DNA of 60,000 nt. It comes from Nematostella vectensis (Eukaryota; Cnidaria; Anthozoa; Actiniaria; Edwardsiidae). Shown here piece by piece: positions 1-14,100 of the stretch (within the stretch, counting starts at the first letter, position 1; every line of letters starts with the position of its first letter). The stretch lies in the NCBI RefSeq assembly GCF_932526225.1, contig NC_064034.1:10171387-10231386 (forward strand). The letters run 5' to 3'. The notes under the pieces are model-generated. The model was not told the DNA's origin. It was given only the letters and a program-made list of their open reading frames with translations, and did not search any database. The position numbers were made by a program, and so were the translations under genes.

Positions 1-1299
1 TTGGTAGCCGTGTTTTAATAATTAGTACGTCAGATATTTATAATAAGGTTACGCATTTTTGAAGAAGCGCACTAGAGTGATTTGTCTAGAATGAATTTTC
101 CGCCATTTTCTATACTGTTATTTAATATGTCATATGAATTGATAAACACATACCAAGCTCCGCTGACGGGGATAGGAATTGAAACGAAATTAAAACATTC
201 CACTTTGTGGGATATCAAAAGAGCTTTGGCTTGTTTTTAATCAATCGTTTGGATGACAGGTCTAGGAAATTAATAAAGTCGAAGCAGAACATGGAAAAAA
301 AGTGATTAGTCCCTGAAAGCGAAGGGATTTTTGGCGCCTAATATCTTACATTTCATTATATTTCATTCATTCAGCATTATGTTTTCATTACCGTGGTCGA
401 AAGAGATATAAAAGAATCCTTTGTCGCTGTTCTCACTTTAATGTGCTGATAATTGCAAAGAAACATGATAAAGGCTTAAATACTCGATTAAATTGCGCAT
501 ATGTGAAGATTTATGCGTACAGAAATTTTCAAGATGAACTTGTTGGCACCACCACCATGTTAGGTGTTTTTATATTTCTTCCTATTGGATATAATTTTCC
601 GCGCTCTTATGTTTGAGTGTGGTGTGAAAATGTGATTTTGGCTCATCAAATCGCGTTATCGGCGGACTCCCAAAGCGCCTAATAAGCACTCGTGGTCAGT
701 GGTAATATTTTCTCTGTATTAATTAACTGTAACATGGCTCCAAGAAACTCTTTATTTGATTGATAATTGTGAGCCTTCAAATATGATATCGTGGCGGCGG
801 CCTCTTTTCGACCGACACGAGTTTAGGAGAACGGAAGATGTCATATGTAGATTTTGGTATTTCCTTTCCATAACGGAAAGTTGACGTTGTTGTTGTCTGT
901 GTTATTTAATAAGAGAGAATATTTTTAACGCTAATATAGATGTATCGTGAGTCTTTGTTTCGGAAGATCACTTAAAGATAGAGTAGATTCCTATTATTCC
1001 TTACTTCAAAAAAGTGACTTTGATAAGATCAGTTTGTTCCGTGTGTTTAGGGCAAATTTTCCTCGATATTGAGGAAATACCATTAAACGCATTTTTATTG
1101 CTTGACCGAGAAAAGTTAAGACGAATGCCGCCATTTAAACTTCAAGTACAAGTGTCATTTTAAACAGTACATTTTGTTCACGTTCATGCAAAGATGCAAA
1201 TATAAGATGGGGAAGGACTATAAGTAAACAACCGGTAAAAGTGCTGCGAAAACTAGGATTACAAGCAATTAGCCAGCAAGCTATTAGCAAGTCTCCTAC
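1..1299. other. Intron and left flank of Kv channel gene; no exon recognised
   Basis: This stretch follows the splice donor of the T1 exon on the minus strand, so it should be the first part of that gene's intron. I see A+T-rich sequence without convincing exons, repeats or transposon ends. The exon for the membrane segments must lie left of the window. Confidence 0.5.
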
Positions 1300-1836
1300 C
1301 TTTGCTTTTCTCGATGAAAATGCGTCGTCTAAAATCGCCCAAACGCGAGGCTGGATTCTTTGCCATAAAGACATGTTCTGGGATGTTCCATAATAATTTT
1401 CCATTTCTTTTGACGTATCAAATTCACCATCTTCCTCATCCTCAAATTCCGGTCCGACAAAATCCTTTAGGTTCTTCTCGGCATCCCTGTGTTGGGCGTA
1501 ATTCGGCCAACAACAAGCCTCCATCTCCATCTCTTCGATACCCCAAAATACAAGCTCATCCTCAAACAACGGACCACAACAGTCTCTGGGAGCGTGCAGT
1601 TTTCCTGTCCTGTAGTAATTCAGAATGATAGCAAACAGATCGGGGTGTCTGTCAAAGAAAATCTCCTTTCTTGGCTGCTCGGTCTGTTTATTCATTATGC
1701 TCTCTGCCAGCCATGCTAGTCGTGTGTCAGGGATATTTCGTAGCGTCGATAGGTACGATTCGTGCCTTTTTCCACCCACATTGATGATTATTTTATCTTG
1801 GTCCTGGTCGACAGCGGCCGTTGCGTCAAACGACAT
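1300..1836 (-). CDS. Voltage-gated K+ channel, Shaw/Kv3-like: T1 tetramerisation exon (5' part of gene)
   Basis: The exon codes for 179 residues from an ATG at 1836 to a donor (AAAG|GTAGGA) after 1300, phase 0. Residues about 15-125 are a cytoplasmic T1/BTB domain opening with IIINVGGKRHESY. It carries the zinc-binding pattern H-x5-C-x20-CC of non-Shaker Kv channels (H81, C87, C108, C109), then the QHRDAE segment and the WQRIQPRVWAILDDAFSSR linker that precedes S1 in Kv3/Shaw proteins. T1 domains set tetramer assembly within a Kv subfamily. The open frame past 1300 is intron readthrough and is excluded. The membrane and pore exon must lie left of the window. The pore exon at 53-54 kb is on the same strand but on the wrong side, so it belongs to another gene of the same family. 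The start fits: a short N-terminus directly before the T1 fold. Confidence 0.88.
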
Positions 1837-4754
1837 TATTCTAAAGGAAAAAAATAGAGAATTCTAAGCTATTTTTGATAGTCTTATACATTGTTGTTGG
1901 TCTTCCGTTAGCCGTACGCGCTTAAGCTGACGGAAACTGTTTTTCCACTAGCTTGCAGTAATCCCAAAGTTATAGCGTACCTGAGTCTTGGTTCACCACT
2001 CTCTGATCATAACAGGTGTTTAGTTATGAAAATTACGACTTGAATTAATCCGCGAAGGGTCGTAAATTAAAGCGAGGTATTTGCTATGACAGTCTCACTG
2101 TGTCTCACTTTCTTATGTAGCATTAAATACTTAGGAAGCACTCCTCTTCTTCTGAGGCCATATTGGGCTCCCGGGCATAAAAACCAGCTCGGCTCTTAAT
2201 GATTACAAGATTATGCTAAATAATATTACACTCGCCCGTCGGTTTGACACAATTCGACCACCATTCACCATTTGTAACTTCTTGTTTCAGAGAACTTTGC
2301 GTTTTTGGTTTTTGCAAATTGTTATGATTCTCTTCAACCACCGTCGCTATTGGCTAGCTGTCTTGAAAAGGGGAATATCTCTTTGTTTTATTTGTATTTC
2401 GTGTAACTAGGCACGGGGACGTGTATTCATGTTCTTATCTTTACATACGTCACAGGAATTAAACCATTCGCTCCCAAGAACGGTAATTTGACTTAGCGGG
2501 AGACCCGAGAAGGCTAACAATGTTTCCGCGAGTTTTGTATACCTCTACTAGACGTTTAGTTTTTCTCCTTAACTGAAATTTGTAGCCTCTTTCAAACGCT
2601 TAAATGTCTCAAACAATTTCATTTTGAGGTTTCCATGTTATCGTATGAAATAGCCTTAGTATTGAATGGTTTTGTGGTATTTTTATACTTACATATACCC
2701 CTAACTGAATTAAAAAGCCTATAGTTTAGACCATGGCATTTTTATGAATAAAGAATTCCTTGACTCTTCTTTTGGCACTAGCAACCATGGAGACAATGAA
2801 TCGAATTGCATTGTTGAACTAAACATTAAAAGAGTGGAAAGAAATTTTATCCGTAAATTAAAGTCCGCATAAAAATTTAAAAAAGTTATAAGTAGTTAAC
2901 TATGTGCCAGAGTAATTGAAAGGTTTAATATGAAAAGCTATTTGCAGAGTTTATCGTTGTTTAGATAAGGCTGATTTTCGAAGGTTTCGCGTTTCCCACG
3001 TTTTTCTTCAACCAGTAAACATGGATAACTTTCTAGCCAAACAAATGTAAAAGAAGAGGCAATAAAAGACAGAAAAATAATAGAACTTTGTTTACATGTT
3101 ACTCTATTGCTTTTAGCTTGGAAAACGTTTTTCCGTTTGTTTTTTCAATTTTTAACGACGTTTTTCTTCACATTTCAAATACTAATATGGTCTGGAAATC
3201 TCCCGCGGTTTCTGAATAGAATAATGATGTGCAAATTCAATGGTTGTCGTGCCACGTAATTTGCTTTTGAGGTATTGAGTATTTGAATTTGCGCCTTTTT
3301 TTACTTGGAGATCTTTGTAGAAGACATAGACGACATTTTAGGTTGATAATAACCGTACGAATAACGCACCAATAACAACTTACCAAAAAATACAATCTTA
3401 TCTGCGAGATTTTCAGGCTTACGCTATTGATAGACAATCGTTCAAGAAATACATTACCTTCAATTAAAATAAGAGTAATTTGTAATATCAACGTCAGATT
3501 CCAAGAGGAGTCATTATATTCAGATTTGTCCGTTGTCTACGAAGATCTTGTTTTGTTTTTATAGCTATATTAGCGCTAGCACGAACTATATTAGCGCATA
3601 TGAAATAATCTATTAAGTATTCATGGAACATTTCTAGAAGGTATTGAGAGGAAAAACAGATCGACTATCAAATATGTTTCTTTTCCTTTTTGTTTTTTGC
3701 ATATGTATTTCCACTTAGAGGATCCAATTGTTCTTATTGTCTTCGTTAAGTGATGGTTGAAAAACTGAAAGAATTTTGCGTTTGGTCGTTATCAAAAGGC
3801 TCTCACTGATTCCCTATTTTAGTTTCGTTAACTTGGAATTTATGCTGCCGCATATCGTCTCTTTATATATGCGAAACTCCACGTAGAATCACACTGTAAT
3901 TACTTTAAAGTGATTATAAATTGTTGAAAACAAATGTCGACTTTCCCAAAAGCCATTTTGATTTTTAAAATAAAAAGATAAAACATAATGCCTACCTGTT
4001 TCCATTTCTTACTATTCGGTTGAAATCTTCCTGTAACTCATCTTCCTCGAGCACATGGCCTTTCTCCATTAAATAAAACCTACCAAGTACCTTAAAATTT
4101 CTTTCAGAATATAATATATAGTATCACTCACACAGACAAGCTATTGAGCCACGCTTAGCCGTAACCAACTATTTTCTTCTCTGCGCTTGATTGCTAATAT
4201 GGCTATTATTCTCAGTTTTTTCTGCATTGTTATTCTGGCCTCCTGTTGGCAAATGGACCCCTGACGGGAGGCGTATTGTTTCTCCAAGGATAACATCTAA
4301 ATATTGCACTATGATCAGTCTTTGTTACAAAGTCTTCGACCATTGTGGTGCGATATTGAGAAAATTGGTCGAGTCACCTGACGACTCCTCCTCTTCTTCT
4401 ACTGGTACATTCTCACATCAAAACACAAACATGCTTTTAGCACGAAATAGTTTATAGGAAAAGCGTCTCCATACCGCGAAAAATCGCGCCAAATTTATTT
4501 TATTTTGTTTCAGCATGAAGGTGATGTGGGTGAGAACAGACCAGCTTTTTCCTCTTTTCGCGCGGAAAATACTAAGGGTTGAAGTGTGTGTTTTGAAAGC
4601 ATGGGGCTTTCATTACGAAATTGTAGTGGTTCTAGCTCACGTCAGACTAAATAATGGGCTCCTGGGGCACGTATTTGTTCGATTATTCGACAATGATTGA
4701 TGCGCCTCTATCCTCTCCTATTTTTTAGCTTATTGCTGAAGTCATGATAGACTA
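1837..4754. other. Upstream region of the Kv T1 exon; intergenic or 5' intron
   Basis: A+T-rich sequence without a recognisable conserved gene. One short minus-strand exon-like stretch (3998-4063) is listed separately. The right end runs directly into the 30-bp repeat array. Confidence 0.4.
3998..4063 (-). CDS. Possible first coding exon of an unidentified gene
   Basis: On the minus strand an ATG at 4063 opens a 22-codon stretch rich in E, D and K (MEKGHVLEEDELQEDF...) that ends in AACAG|GTAGGC, a plausible donor. About 550 bp downstream, near 3420-3370, a possible partner exon ends at TTTTTTG|GTAAGT. I do not recognise the protein. It could be an alternative 5' exon, an unrelated gene, or chance. 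Confidence 0.22.
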
Positions 4755-7700
4755 GAACAGATATCGTTTGTCTATGTCACTAGAAATGACCTTAACAACC
4801 CATGTCACACTAGAACTGACCGTAACAACACTTGTCACACTAGAACTGACCGTAACAACCAATGTCACACTAAAGCTGACCGTGACAACCCATGTCACAC
4901 TAGAACTGACCGTGACAACCCATGTCACACTAGAACTGACCGTGACAACCCATGTCACACTAGAACTGACCGTAACAACCCATGTCACACTAGAACTGAC
5001 CGTAACAACCCATGTCACACTAGAACTGACCGTGACAACACTTGTCACACTAGAACTGACCGTAACAACCCATGTCACACTAGAACTGACCGTAACAACC
5101 AATGTCACACTAGAACTGACCGTAACAACCAATATCACACTAAAGCTGACCGTGACAACCCATGTCACACTAGAACTGACCGTAACAACCCATGTCACAC
5201 TAGAACTGACCGTGACAACCCATGTCACACTAGAACTGACCGTAACAACCCATGTCACACTAGAACTGACCGTAACAACCCATGTCACACTAGAACTGAC
5301 CGTGACAACACTTGTCACACTAGAACTGACCGTAACAACCCATGTCACTCTAGAACTGACCGTAACAACCAATGTCACACTAAAGCTGACCTAGACAACC
5401 CATGTCACACTAGAACTGACCGTAACAACCCATGTCACACTAGAACTGACCGTAACAACCCATGTCACACTAGAACTGACCGTGACAACACTTGTCACAC
5501 TAGAACTGACCGTAACAACCCATGTCACACTAGAACTGACCGTGACAACCCATGTCACACTAGAACTGACCGTGACAACCCATGTCACACTAGAACTGAC
5601 CGTGACAACACTTGTCACACTAGAACTGACCGTAACAACCCATGTCACTCTAGAACTGACCGTAACAACCAATGTCACACTAGAACTTACCGTAACAACC
5701 CATGTCACACTAGAACTGACCGTGACGACCAATGTCACACTAGAACAGATATCGTTTGTCTATGTCACTAGAAATGACCGTGACAACCCATGTCACACTA
5801 GAACTGACCGTAACAACCCATGTCACACTAGAACTGACCGTAACAACCAATGTCACACTAGAACTTACCGTAACAACCCATGTCACACTAGAACTGACCG
5901 TGACGACCAATGTCACACTAGAACAGATATCGTTTGTCTATGTCACTAGAAATGACCGTGACAACCCATGTCACACTAGAACTGACCGTGACAACCCATG
6001 TCACACTAGAACTGACCGTAACAACCCATGTCACACTAGAACTGACCGTAACAACCAATGTCACACTAGAACTTACCGTAACAACCCATGTCACACTAGA
6101 ACTGACCGTGACGACCAATGTCACACTAGAACAGATATCGTTTGTCTATGTCACTAGAAATGACCGTGACAACCCATGTCACACTAGAACTGACCGTGAC
6201 AACCCATGTCACACTAGAACTGACCGTAACAACCCATGTCACACTAGAACTGACCGTGACAACACTTGTCACACTAGAACTGACCGTAACAACCCATGTC
6301 ACACTAGAACTGACCGTGACAACCCATGTCACACTAGAACAGACCGTAACAACCCATGTCACACTAAAGCTGACCGTGACAACCCATGTCACACTAGAAC
6401 TGACCGTAACAACACTTGTCACACTAGAACTTACCGTAACAACCCATGTCACACTAGAACTGACCGTGACGACCAATGTCACACTAGAACAGATATCGTT
6501 TGTCTATGTCACTAGAAATGACCGTGACAACCCATGTCACACTAGAACTGACCGTGACAACCCATGTCACACTAGAACTGACCGTGACGACACACATCAC
6601 ACTGGAAAAGACCTTGACAACCAATGTCACACTAAAGCTGACCGTGACAACACTTGTCACACTAGAACAGATATCGTTTGTCTATGTCACTAGAAATGAC
6701 CGTGACAACCCATGTCACACTAGAACTGACCGTGACAACCCATGTCACACTAGAACTGACCGTGACGACACACATCACACTGGAAAAGACCGTAACAACC
6801 AATGTCACACTAAAGCTGACCGTGACAACCCATGTCACACTAGAACTGACCGTGACAACCCATGTCACACTAGAACTGACCGTGACAACAATGTAACACT
6901 AAAGCTGACCGTGACGACACACATCACACTGGAAAAGACCGTGACAACCAATGTCACACTAAAGCTGACCGTGACAACCCTTGTCACACTAGAACTGATC
7001 GCGTGACAACACTTGTCACACTAGAACTGATCGTGACAACACTTGTAACAATAGAAAAGACCGTGACAACTCACATCACACTGGAAATGAGCGTGACAAC
7101 CAATGTCACACTAAAGCATAACGTGACAACACTTATCACACTAGAACTGATCGTGAAAATACTTGTAACAATAGAAATGACCGTGACATCACGTGTCACA
7201 TTAAAATTGTACGTGACAAGTCGTGTCAAACTAGAAATGAACTTGATAACCCATGTCACGTTAGGAATGACCGTGACAACACGTGTCACACTAGAAATGA
7301 CCATGACAACCCATATCACACTAGAAATGACCGTGACAACCCATGTCACACTAGAACTGACCGTGACAACACTTGTCACACTAGAACTGACCGTAACAAC
7401 CCATGTCACACTAGAACTGACCGTAACAACCAATGTCACACTAGAACTGACCGTAACAACCAATATCACACTAAAGCTGACCGTGACAACCCATGTCACA
7501 CTAGAACTGACCGTAACAACCCATGTCACACTAGAACTGACCGTGACAACCCATGTCACACTAGAACTGACCGTAACAACCCATGTCACACTAGAACTGA
7601 CCGTAACAACCCATGTCACACTAGAACTGACCGTGACAACACTTGTCACACTAGAACTGACCGTAACAACCCATGTCACTCTAGAACTGACCGTAACAAC

Positions 7701-9785
7701 CAATGTCACACTAAAGCTGACCTAGACAACCCATGTCACACTAGAACTGACCGTAACAACCCATGTCACACTAGAACTGACCGTAACAACCCATGTCACA
7801 CTAGAACTGACCGTGACAACACTTGTCACACTAGAACTGACCGTAACAACCCATGTCACACTAGAACTGACCGTGACAACCCATGTCACACTAGAACTGA
7901 CCGTGACAACCCATGTCACACTAGAACTGACCGTGACAACACTTGTCACACTAGAACTGACCGTAACAACCCATGTCACTCTAGAACTGACCGTAACAAC
8001 CAATGTCACACTAGAACTTACCGTAACAACCCATGTCACACTAGAACTGACCGTGACGACCAATGTCACACTAGAACAGATATCGTTTGTCTATGTCACT
8101 AGAAATGACCGTGACAACCCATGTCACACTAGAACTGACCGTAACAACCCATGTCACACTAGAACTGACCGTAACAACCAATGTCACACTAGAACTTACC
8201 GTAACAACCCATGTCACACTAGAACTGACCGTGACGACCAATGTCACACTAGAACAGATATCGTTTGTCTATGTCACTAGAAATGACCGTGACAACCCAT
8301 GTCACACTAGAACTGACCGTGACAACCCATGTCACACTAGAACTGACCGTAACAACCCATGTCACACTAGAACTGACCGTAACAACCAATGTCACACTAA
8401 AACTTACCGTAACAACCCATGTCACACTAGAACTGACCGTGACGACCAATGTCACACTAGAACAGATATCGTTTGTCTATGTCACTAGAAATGACCGTGA
8501 CAACCCATGTCACACTAGAACTGACCGTGACAACCCATGTCACACTAGAACTGACCGTAACAACCCATGTCACACTAGAACTGACCGTGACAACGCTTGT
8601 CACACTAGAACTGACCGTAACAACCCATGTCACACTAGAACTGACCGTGACAACCCATGTCACACTAGAACAGACCGTAACAACCCATGTCACACTAAAG
8701 CTGACCGTGACAACCCATGTCACACTAGAACTGACCGTAACAACACTTGTCACACTAGAACTTACCGTAACAACCCATGTCACACTAGAACTGACCGTGA
8801 CGACCAATGTCACACTAGAACAGATATCGTTTGTCTATGTCACTAGAAATGACCGTGACAACCCATGTCACACTAGAACTGACCGTGACAACCCATGTCA
8901 CACTAGAACTGACCGTGACGACACACATCACACTGGAAAAGACCTTGACAACCAATGTCACACTAAAGCTGACCGTGACAACACTTGTCACACTAGAACA
9001 GATATCGTTTGTCTATGTCACTAGAAATGACCGTGACAACCCATGTCACACTAGAACTGACCGTGACAACCCATGTCACACTAGAACTGACCGTGACGAC
9101 ACACATCACACTGGAAAAGACCGTAACAACCAATGTCACACTAAAGCTGACCGTGACAACCCATGTCACACTAGAACTGACCGTGACAACCCATGTCACA
9201 CTAGAACTGACCGTGACAACAATGTAACACTAAAGCTGACCGTGACGACACACATCACACTGGAAAAGACCGTGACAACCAATGTCACACTAAAGCTGAC
9301 CGTGACAACCCTTGTCACACTAGAACTGATCGCGTGACAACACTTGTCACACTAGAACTGATCGTGACAACACTTGTAACAATAGAAAAGACCGTGACAA
9401 CTCACATCACACTGGAAATGAGCGTGACAACCAATGTCACACTAAAGCATAACGTGACAACACTTATCACACTAGAACTGATCGTGAAAATACTTGTAAC
9501 AATAGAAATGACCGTGACATCACGTGTCACATTAAAATTGTACGTGACAAGTCGTGTCAAACTAGAAATGAACTTGATAACCCATGTCACGTTAGGAATG
9601 ACCGTGACAACACGTGTCACACTAGAAATGACCATGACAACCCATATCACACTAGAAATGACCGTGACAACACGTGTCACACTAGAAATGACCGTGACAA
9701 CCCATATCACACTAGAAATGACCGTGGCAACACGTGTCACACTAAAAATGACCGTGACAAATCGTGTCACACTAGAAATTACCGG
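4755..9785. repeat. 30-bp tandem repeat array (array A), about 168 units
   Basis: The unit is 30 bp and contains TAGAACTGACCGTRACAAC followed by a variable six-base stretch and GTCACAC. Because 30 is a multiple of three, long open frames run on both strands (VTTHVTLELT-type decapeptides); these are by-products of the repeat and not genes. A variant unit with AGATATCGTTTGTCTATG recurs at irregular spacing (about 178, 208 and 358 bp) and marks a higher-order structure. Units near both edges are more diverged than those inside, as expected for an array homogenised from its centre. The GTGAC...GTCAC pair gives each well-preserved unit a short dyad. Confidence 0.97.
5000..9661. repeat. Recent 2,331-bp tandem duplication inside array A
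   Basis: The block at about 5000-7330 is repeated head to tail at about 7331-9661, offset exactly 2331 bp, including all variant units and irregular spacings. I noticed only a few substitutions, for example AGAACTTACC versus AAAACTTACC near 6070/8400 and ACACTTG versus ACGCTTG near 6255/8585. Such similarity over 2.3 kb implies a very recent segmental event, or an assembly artefact. Confidence 0.85.
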
Positions 9786-9920
9786 TAGCACTTTATATAG
9801 AACTGACGCTTGCTATAAGGTACCGCTCTATATAGAACTGATGCTTGCTATAAGGTACCACTCTATGTAGAACTGACGCTTGCTATAAGGTACCACTTTA
9901 TATAGAACTGACGCGTACTA
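9786..9920. repeat. 35-bp tandem repeat array (array B), left segment
   Basis: About four units of the 35-bp repeat (TATATAGAACTGACGCTT, then CTATAAGGTACC) follow the last 30-bp unit with no spacer. The segment is cut off by the CR1-like insertion. Confidence 0.9.
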
Positions 9921-11143
9921 TAAGCTTACTACATGCTTCTCACTTATAACGATCTGGCCCTTGCTATGGATAAAAAACAAAAAAACTGATCTTCTACTTC
10001 TGGATCTCTCAAAAGCCTTCGACTCGTCTCACACTCGCGTCTTTTAATAAAGCTTCAACACTATGGGATTTCTGGTCAAGTGTACTACTGGCTGGAGGAT
10101 TTCCTCAAGAACAGGACAAAATCAGTTGTTGTTGACGGGGAGCACTCTTCGCCTGCCATTGTAACCTCAGGCGTGCCTCAAGGGTCAGTGGTTGGTCCGT
10201 TGTTATTCCTCCTTTCTATCAACGACCTTCCAGATGGAATTAACGGCAAAATAAGACTCTTTGCTGATGACTGTGCCCTCTACCTCCACCTGACATCCGA
10301 TAAATCTCCCTCCAACCTTCAGCAAAACTTGAACAAACTCGCCGCATGGTCCAAAACTTGGAAGATGGACTTTAATCCTTCAAAGTGCTGTGTTCTGCGT
10401 ATCACAAACAAAAGATCTACCATCTACGCAGATTACTTCCTGTGGAGGAGCGAGAGAGTCATCCCTACCTCGGTGTGCAGTTCTCAAATGATCTCAAATG
10501 GAACAGTCACGTGGACCACATCACTCTTAAAGCATCTCGCACTCTTAACCTAGTTAGACGGAACTTGTATTGTTGTTCTAAAGTAGTAAAAGCCCGCGCC
10601 TACTGTTCCTTAGTGCGCCCCACGTTTTCCTACGCGTCAACTGTGTGGGATCCCTACACTCAGAAGAACATTAACAAGATCGAGATGGTCCAGAGGCGCG
10701 CAGCCTGTTTCGTATATAGTAACTATTCTCGCTATATTAGTGTTAGTGCTTTTATCAGTGATCTCAAGTGGCCAGAGCTCTACCTTATAAGGAAACAGGA
10801 TCGTCTTTGCATGTTGTATAAAATTGTAAATGGCCTTGTACCTATATCTCTCCCTGACCACCTTTGTTATTGCTCGTCCGTCACTCGTTGTAATCACCCG
10901 TTTAAACTTACAAGTTACAAGTTTTCATTTTTTCCCAATACTATTCCAGATTGGAACAGCCTTCCGGCACACACCGCTAGTGCCAGCTCATTAGATTCAT
11001 TCAAGACCTTAGTCTCTCAATAGAGCTGTGTAGCATATTATAATGTATTGGTTTAGTCTTATTTATTCATGTATATTTATTTATCTTGGTGTAATGCAAC
11101 TCAGCCTAACCGAGCATTAAAACTGAAACTGAAAATGAAAAAA
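9921..11143 (+). mobile_element. CR1/L2-like non-LTR retrotransposon fragment, dead reverse transcriptase
   Basis: A 5'-truncated retrotransposon is inserted in array B. Translation gives LLLLDLSKAFD, then GVPQGSVVGPLLFLL and LFADDCALYL, the fingers, palm and FADD catalytic boxes of non-LTR reverse transcriptases. The C-terminal part (QRRAACFVYSNYSRY, LKWPELYLIRKQDRLCMLYKIVNG) is typical of CR1/L2/jockey-type elements. The frame breaks at least three times: near 9990, at two stops near 10047, and near 10440. The copy cannot make an intact protein. The 3' end is a simple A-rich tail (CTGAAACTGAAAATGAAAAA), after which array B resumes. Confidence 0.88.
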
Positions 11144-14100
11144 GGTACCACTCTATATAGAACTGACGCTTACTATAAGGTACCACTCTATATAGAACTG
11201 GCGCTTACTATAAGGTACCACTCTATATAGAACTGACGCTTACCATAAGGTACCACTCTATATAGAATTGACGCTTAGTATAAGGTACCGCTCTATATAG
11301 AACTGGCGCTTAGTATAAGGTACCACTCTATATAGAACTGGCGCTTGCTATAAGGTTCTACTCTATATAGAACTGACGCTTACCATAAGGTACCGCTCTA
11401 TATAGAACTGACGCTTACCATAAGGTACCGCTCTATATAGAACTGGCGCTTAGTATAAGGTACCACTCTATATAGAACTGACGCTTACCATAAGGTACCG
11501 CTCTATATAGAACTGACGCTTACCATAAGGTACCGCTCTATATAGAACTGGCGCTTACCATAAGGTACCACTCTATTTAGAACTGACGCTTACTATAAGG
11601 TATCACTCTATATAGAACTGGAGCTTACTATAAGGTACCGCTCTATATAGAACTGACGCTTGCTATAAGGTACCACTCTATATAGAACTGACGCTTACTA
11701 TAAGGTACCGCTCTATATAGAACTAACGCTTACTATAAGGTACCACTCTATATAGAACTAACGCTTACTATAAGGTACCGCTCTATATAGAACTGACGCT
11801 TACCATAAGGTACCGCTCTATAAAGAACTGGCGCTTACCATAAGGTACCACTCTATATAGAACTAACGCTTACTATAAGGTACCGCTCTATATAGAACTA
11901 ACGCTTACTATAAGGTACCACTCTATATAGAACTAACGCTTACCATAAGGTACCGCTCTATATAGAACTAACGCTTACCATAAGGTACCGCTCTATATAG
12001 AACTAACGCTTACTATAAGGTACCGCTCTATATAGAACTGACGCTTACCATAAGGTACCGCTCTATATAGAACTGGCGCTTACCATAAGGTACCACTCTA
12101 TTTAGAACTGACGCTTATCATAAGGTACCACTCTATATAGAACTAACGCTTACTATAAGGTACCGCTCTATATAGAACTAACGCTTACTATAAGGTACCA
12201 CTCTATATAGAACTAACGCTTACTATAAGGTACCACTCTATATAGAACTAACGCTTACCATAAGGTACCACTCTATATAGAACTAACGCTTACTATAAGG
12301 TACCGCTCTATATAGAACTGACGCTTACCATAAGGTACCGCTCTATATAGAACTGGCGCTTACCATAAGGTACCACTCTATATAGAACTGGCGCTTACCA
12401 TAAGGTACCGCTCTATATAGAACTGACGCTTACCATAAGGTACCGCTCTATATAGAACTGGCGCTTACCATAAGGTACCACTCTATTTAGAACTGACGCT
12501 TATCATAAGGTACCACTCTATATAGAACTAACGCTTACTATAAGGTACCGCTCTATATAGAACTAACGCTTACTATAAGGTACCACTCTATATAGAACTA
12601 ACGCTTACTATAAGGTACCACTCTATATAGAACTAACGCTTACCATAAGGTACCGCTCTATATAGAACTGACGCTTACCATAAGGTACCGCTCTATATAG
12701 AACTGGCGCTTACCATAAGGTACCACTCTATATAGAACTAACGCTTACTATAAGGTACCGCTCTATATAGAACTAACGCTTACTATAAGGTACCACTCTA
12801 TATAGAACTAACGCTTAGTATAAGGTACCACTCTATATAGAACTAACGCTTACCATAAGGTACCGCTCTATATAGAACTAACGCTTACCATAAGGTACCG
12901 CTCTATATAGAACTAACGCTTACTATAAGGTACCGCTCTATATAGAACTAACGCTTACTATAAGGTACCACTCTATATAGAACTAACGCTTACTATAAGG
13001 TACCACTCTATATAGAACTGGCGCTTGCTATAAGGTACCACTCTATATAGAACTGGCGCTTACTATAAGGTACCGCTCTATATAGAACTAACGCTTACTA
13101 TAAGGTACCACTCTATATAGAACTAACGCTTACCATAAGGTACCACTCTATATAGAACTGATGCTTACTATAAGGTACCACTCTATATAGAACTGGCGCT
13201 TACCATAAGGTACCGCTCTATATAGAACTGATGCTTACCATAAGGTACCACTCTATATAGAACTGACGCTTGCTATAAGGTACCACTCTATAAAGAACTG
13301 ACGCTTAGTATAAGGTTCAACTCTATATAGAACTGGCGCTTAGTATAAGGTACCACTTTATATAGAACTGGCGCTTTTATAAGGTACCACTCTATATAGA
13401 ACTGACGCTTAGTATAAGGTTCAACTCTATATAGAACTGGCGCTTAGTATAAGGTACCACTTTATATAGAACTGACGCTTACCATAAGGTACCACTCTAT
13501 ATAGAACTGACGCTTACCATAAGGTACCACTCTATATAGAACTGGCACTTGCTATAAGGTACCACTCTATATAGAACTGGCGCTTAGTATAAGGTACCAC
13601 TCTATATAGAACGGACGCTTACCATAAGGTACCACTCTATATAGAACTGACGCTTACTATAAGGTACCACTCTATATAGAACTGACGCTTAGTATAAGGT
13701 TCAACTCTATATAGAACTGGCGCTTACTATAAGGTACCACTCTATATAGAACTGGCGCTTACTATAAGGTACCACTCTATATAGAACTAAAGCTTACTAT
13801 AAGGTACCGCTCTATATAGAACTAACGCTTACCATAAGGTACCACTCTATATAGAACTGGCGCTTGCTATAAGGTACCACTCTATATAGAACTGACGCTT
13901 ACTATAAGGTACCACTCTATATAGAACTGGCGCTTACCATAAGGTACCACTTTATATAGAACTGACGCTTACTATAAGGTACCACTCTATATAGAACTGA
14001 CACTTACTATAAGGTACCGCTCTATAAAGAACTAACGCTTACTATAACGTAGCGCTCTATATAGAACTGGCACTTGCTATAAGGTACCACTCTATATAGA

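Noticed and set aside
4768-9870. Long open frames in array A on both strands
   Set aside because: A 30-bp stop-free unit keeps frames open automatically. There are frames on both strands, the peptides are pure repeats of ten residues, and I see no start or splice context or homology.
10080-11023. Active reverse transcriptase gene
   Set aside because: Two overlapping frames are needed to read one protein, with further breaks and stops upstream and no 5' end. It is a dead fragment.
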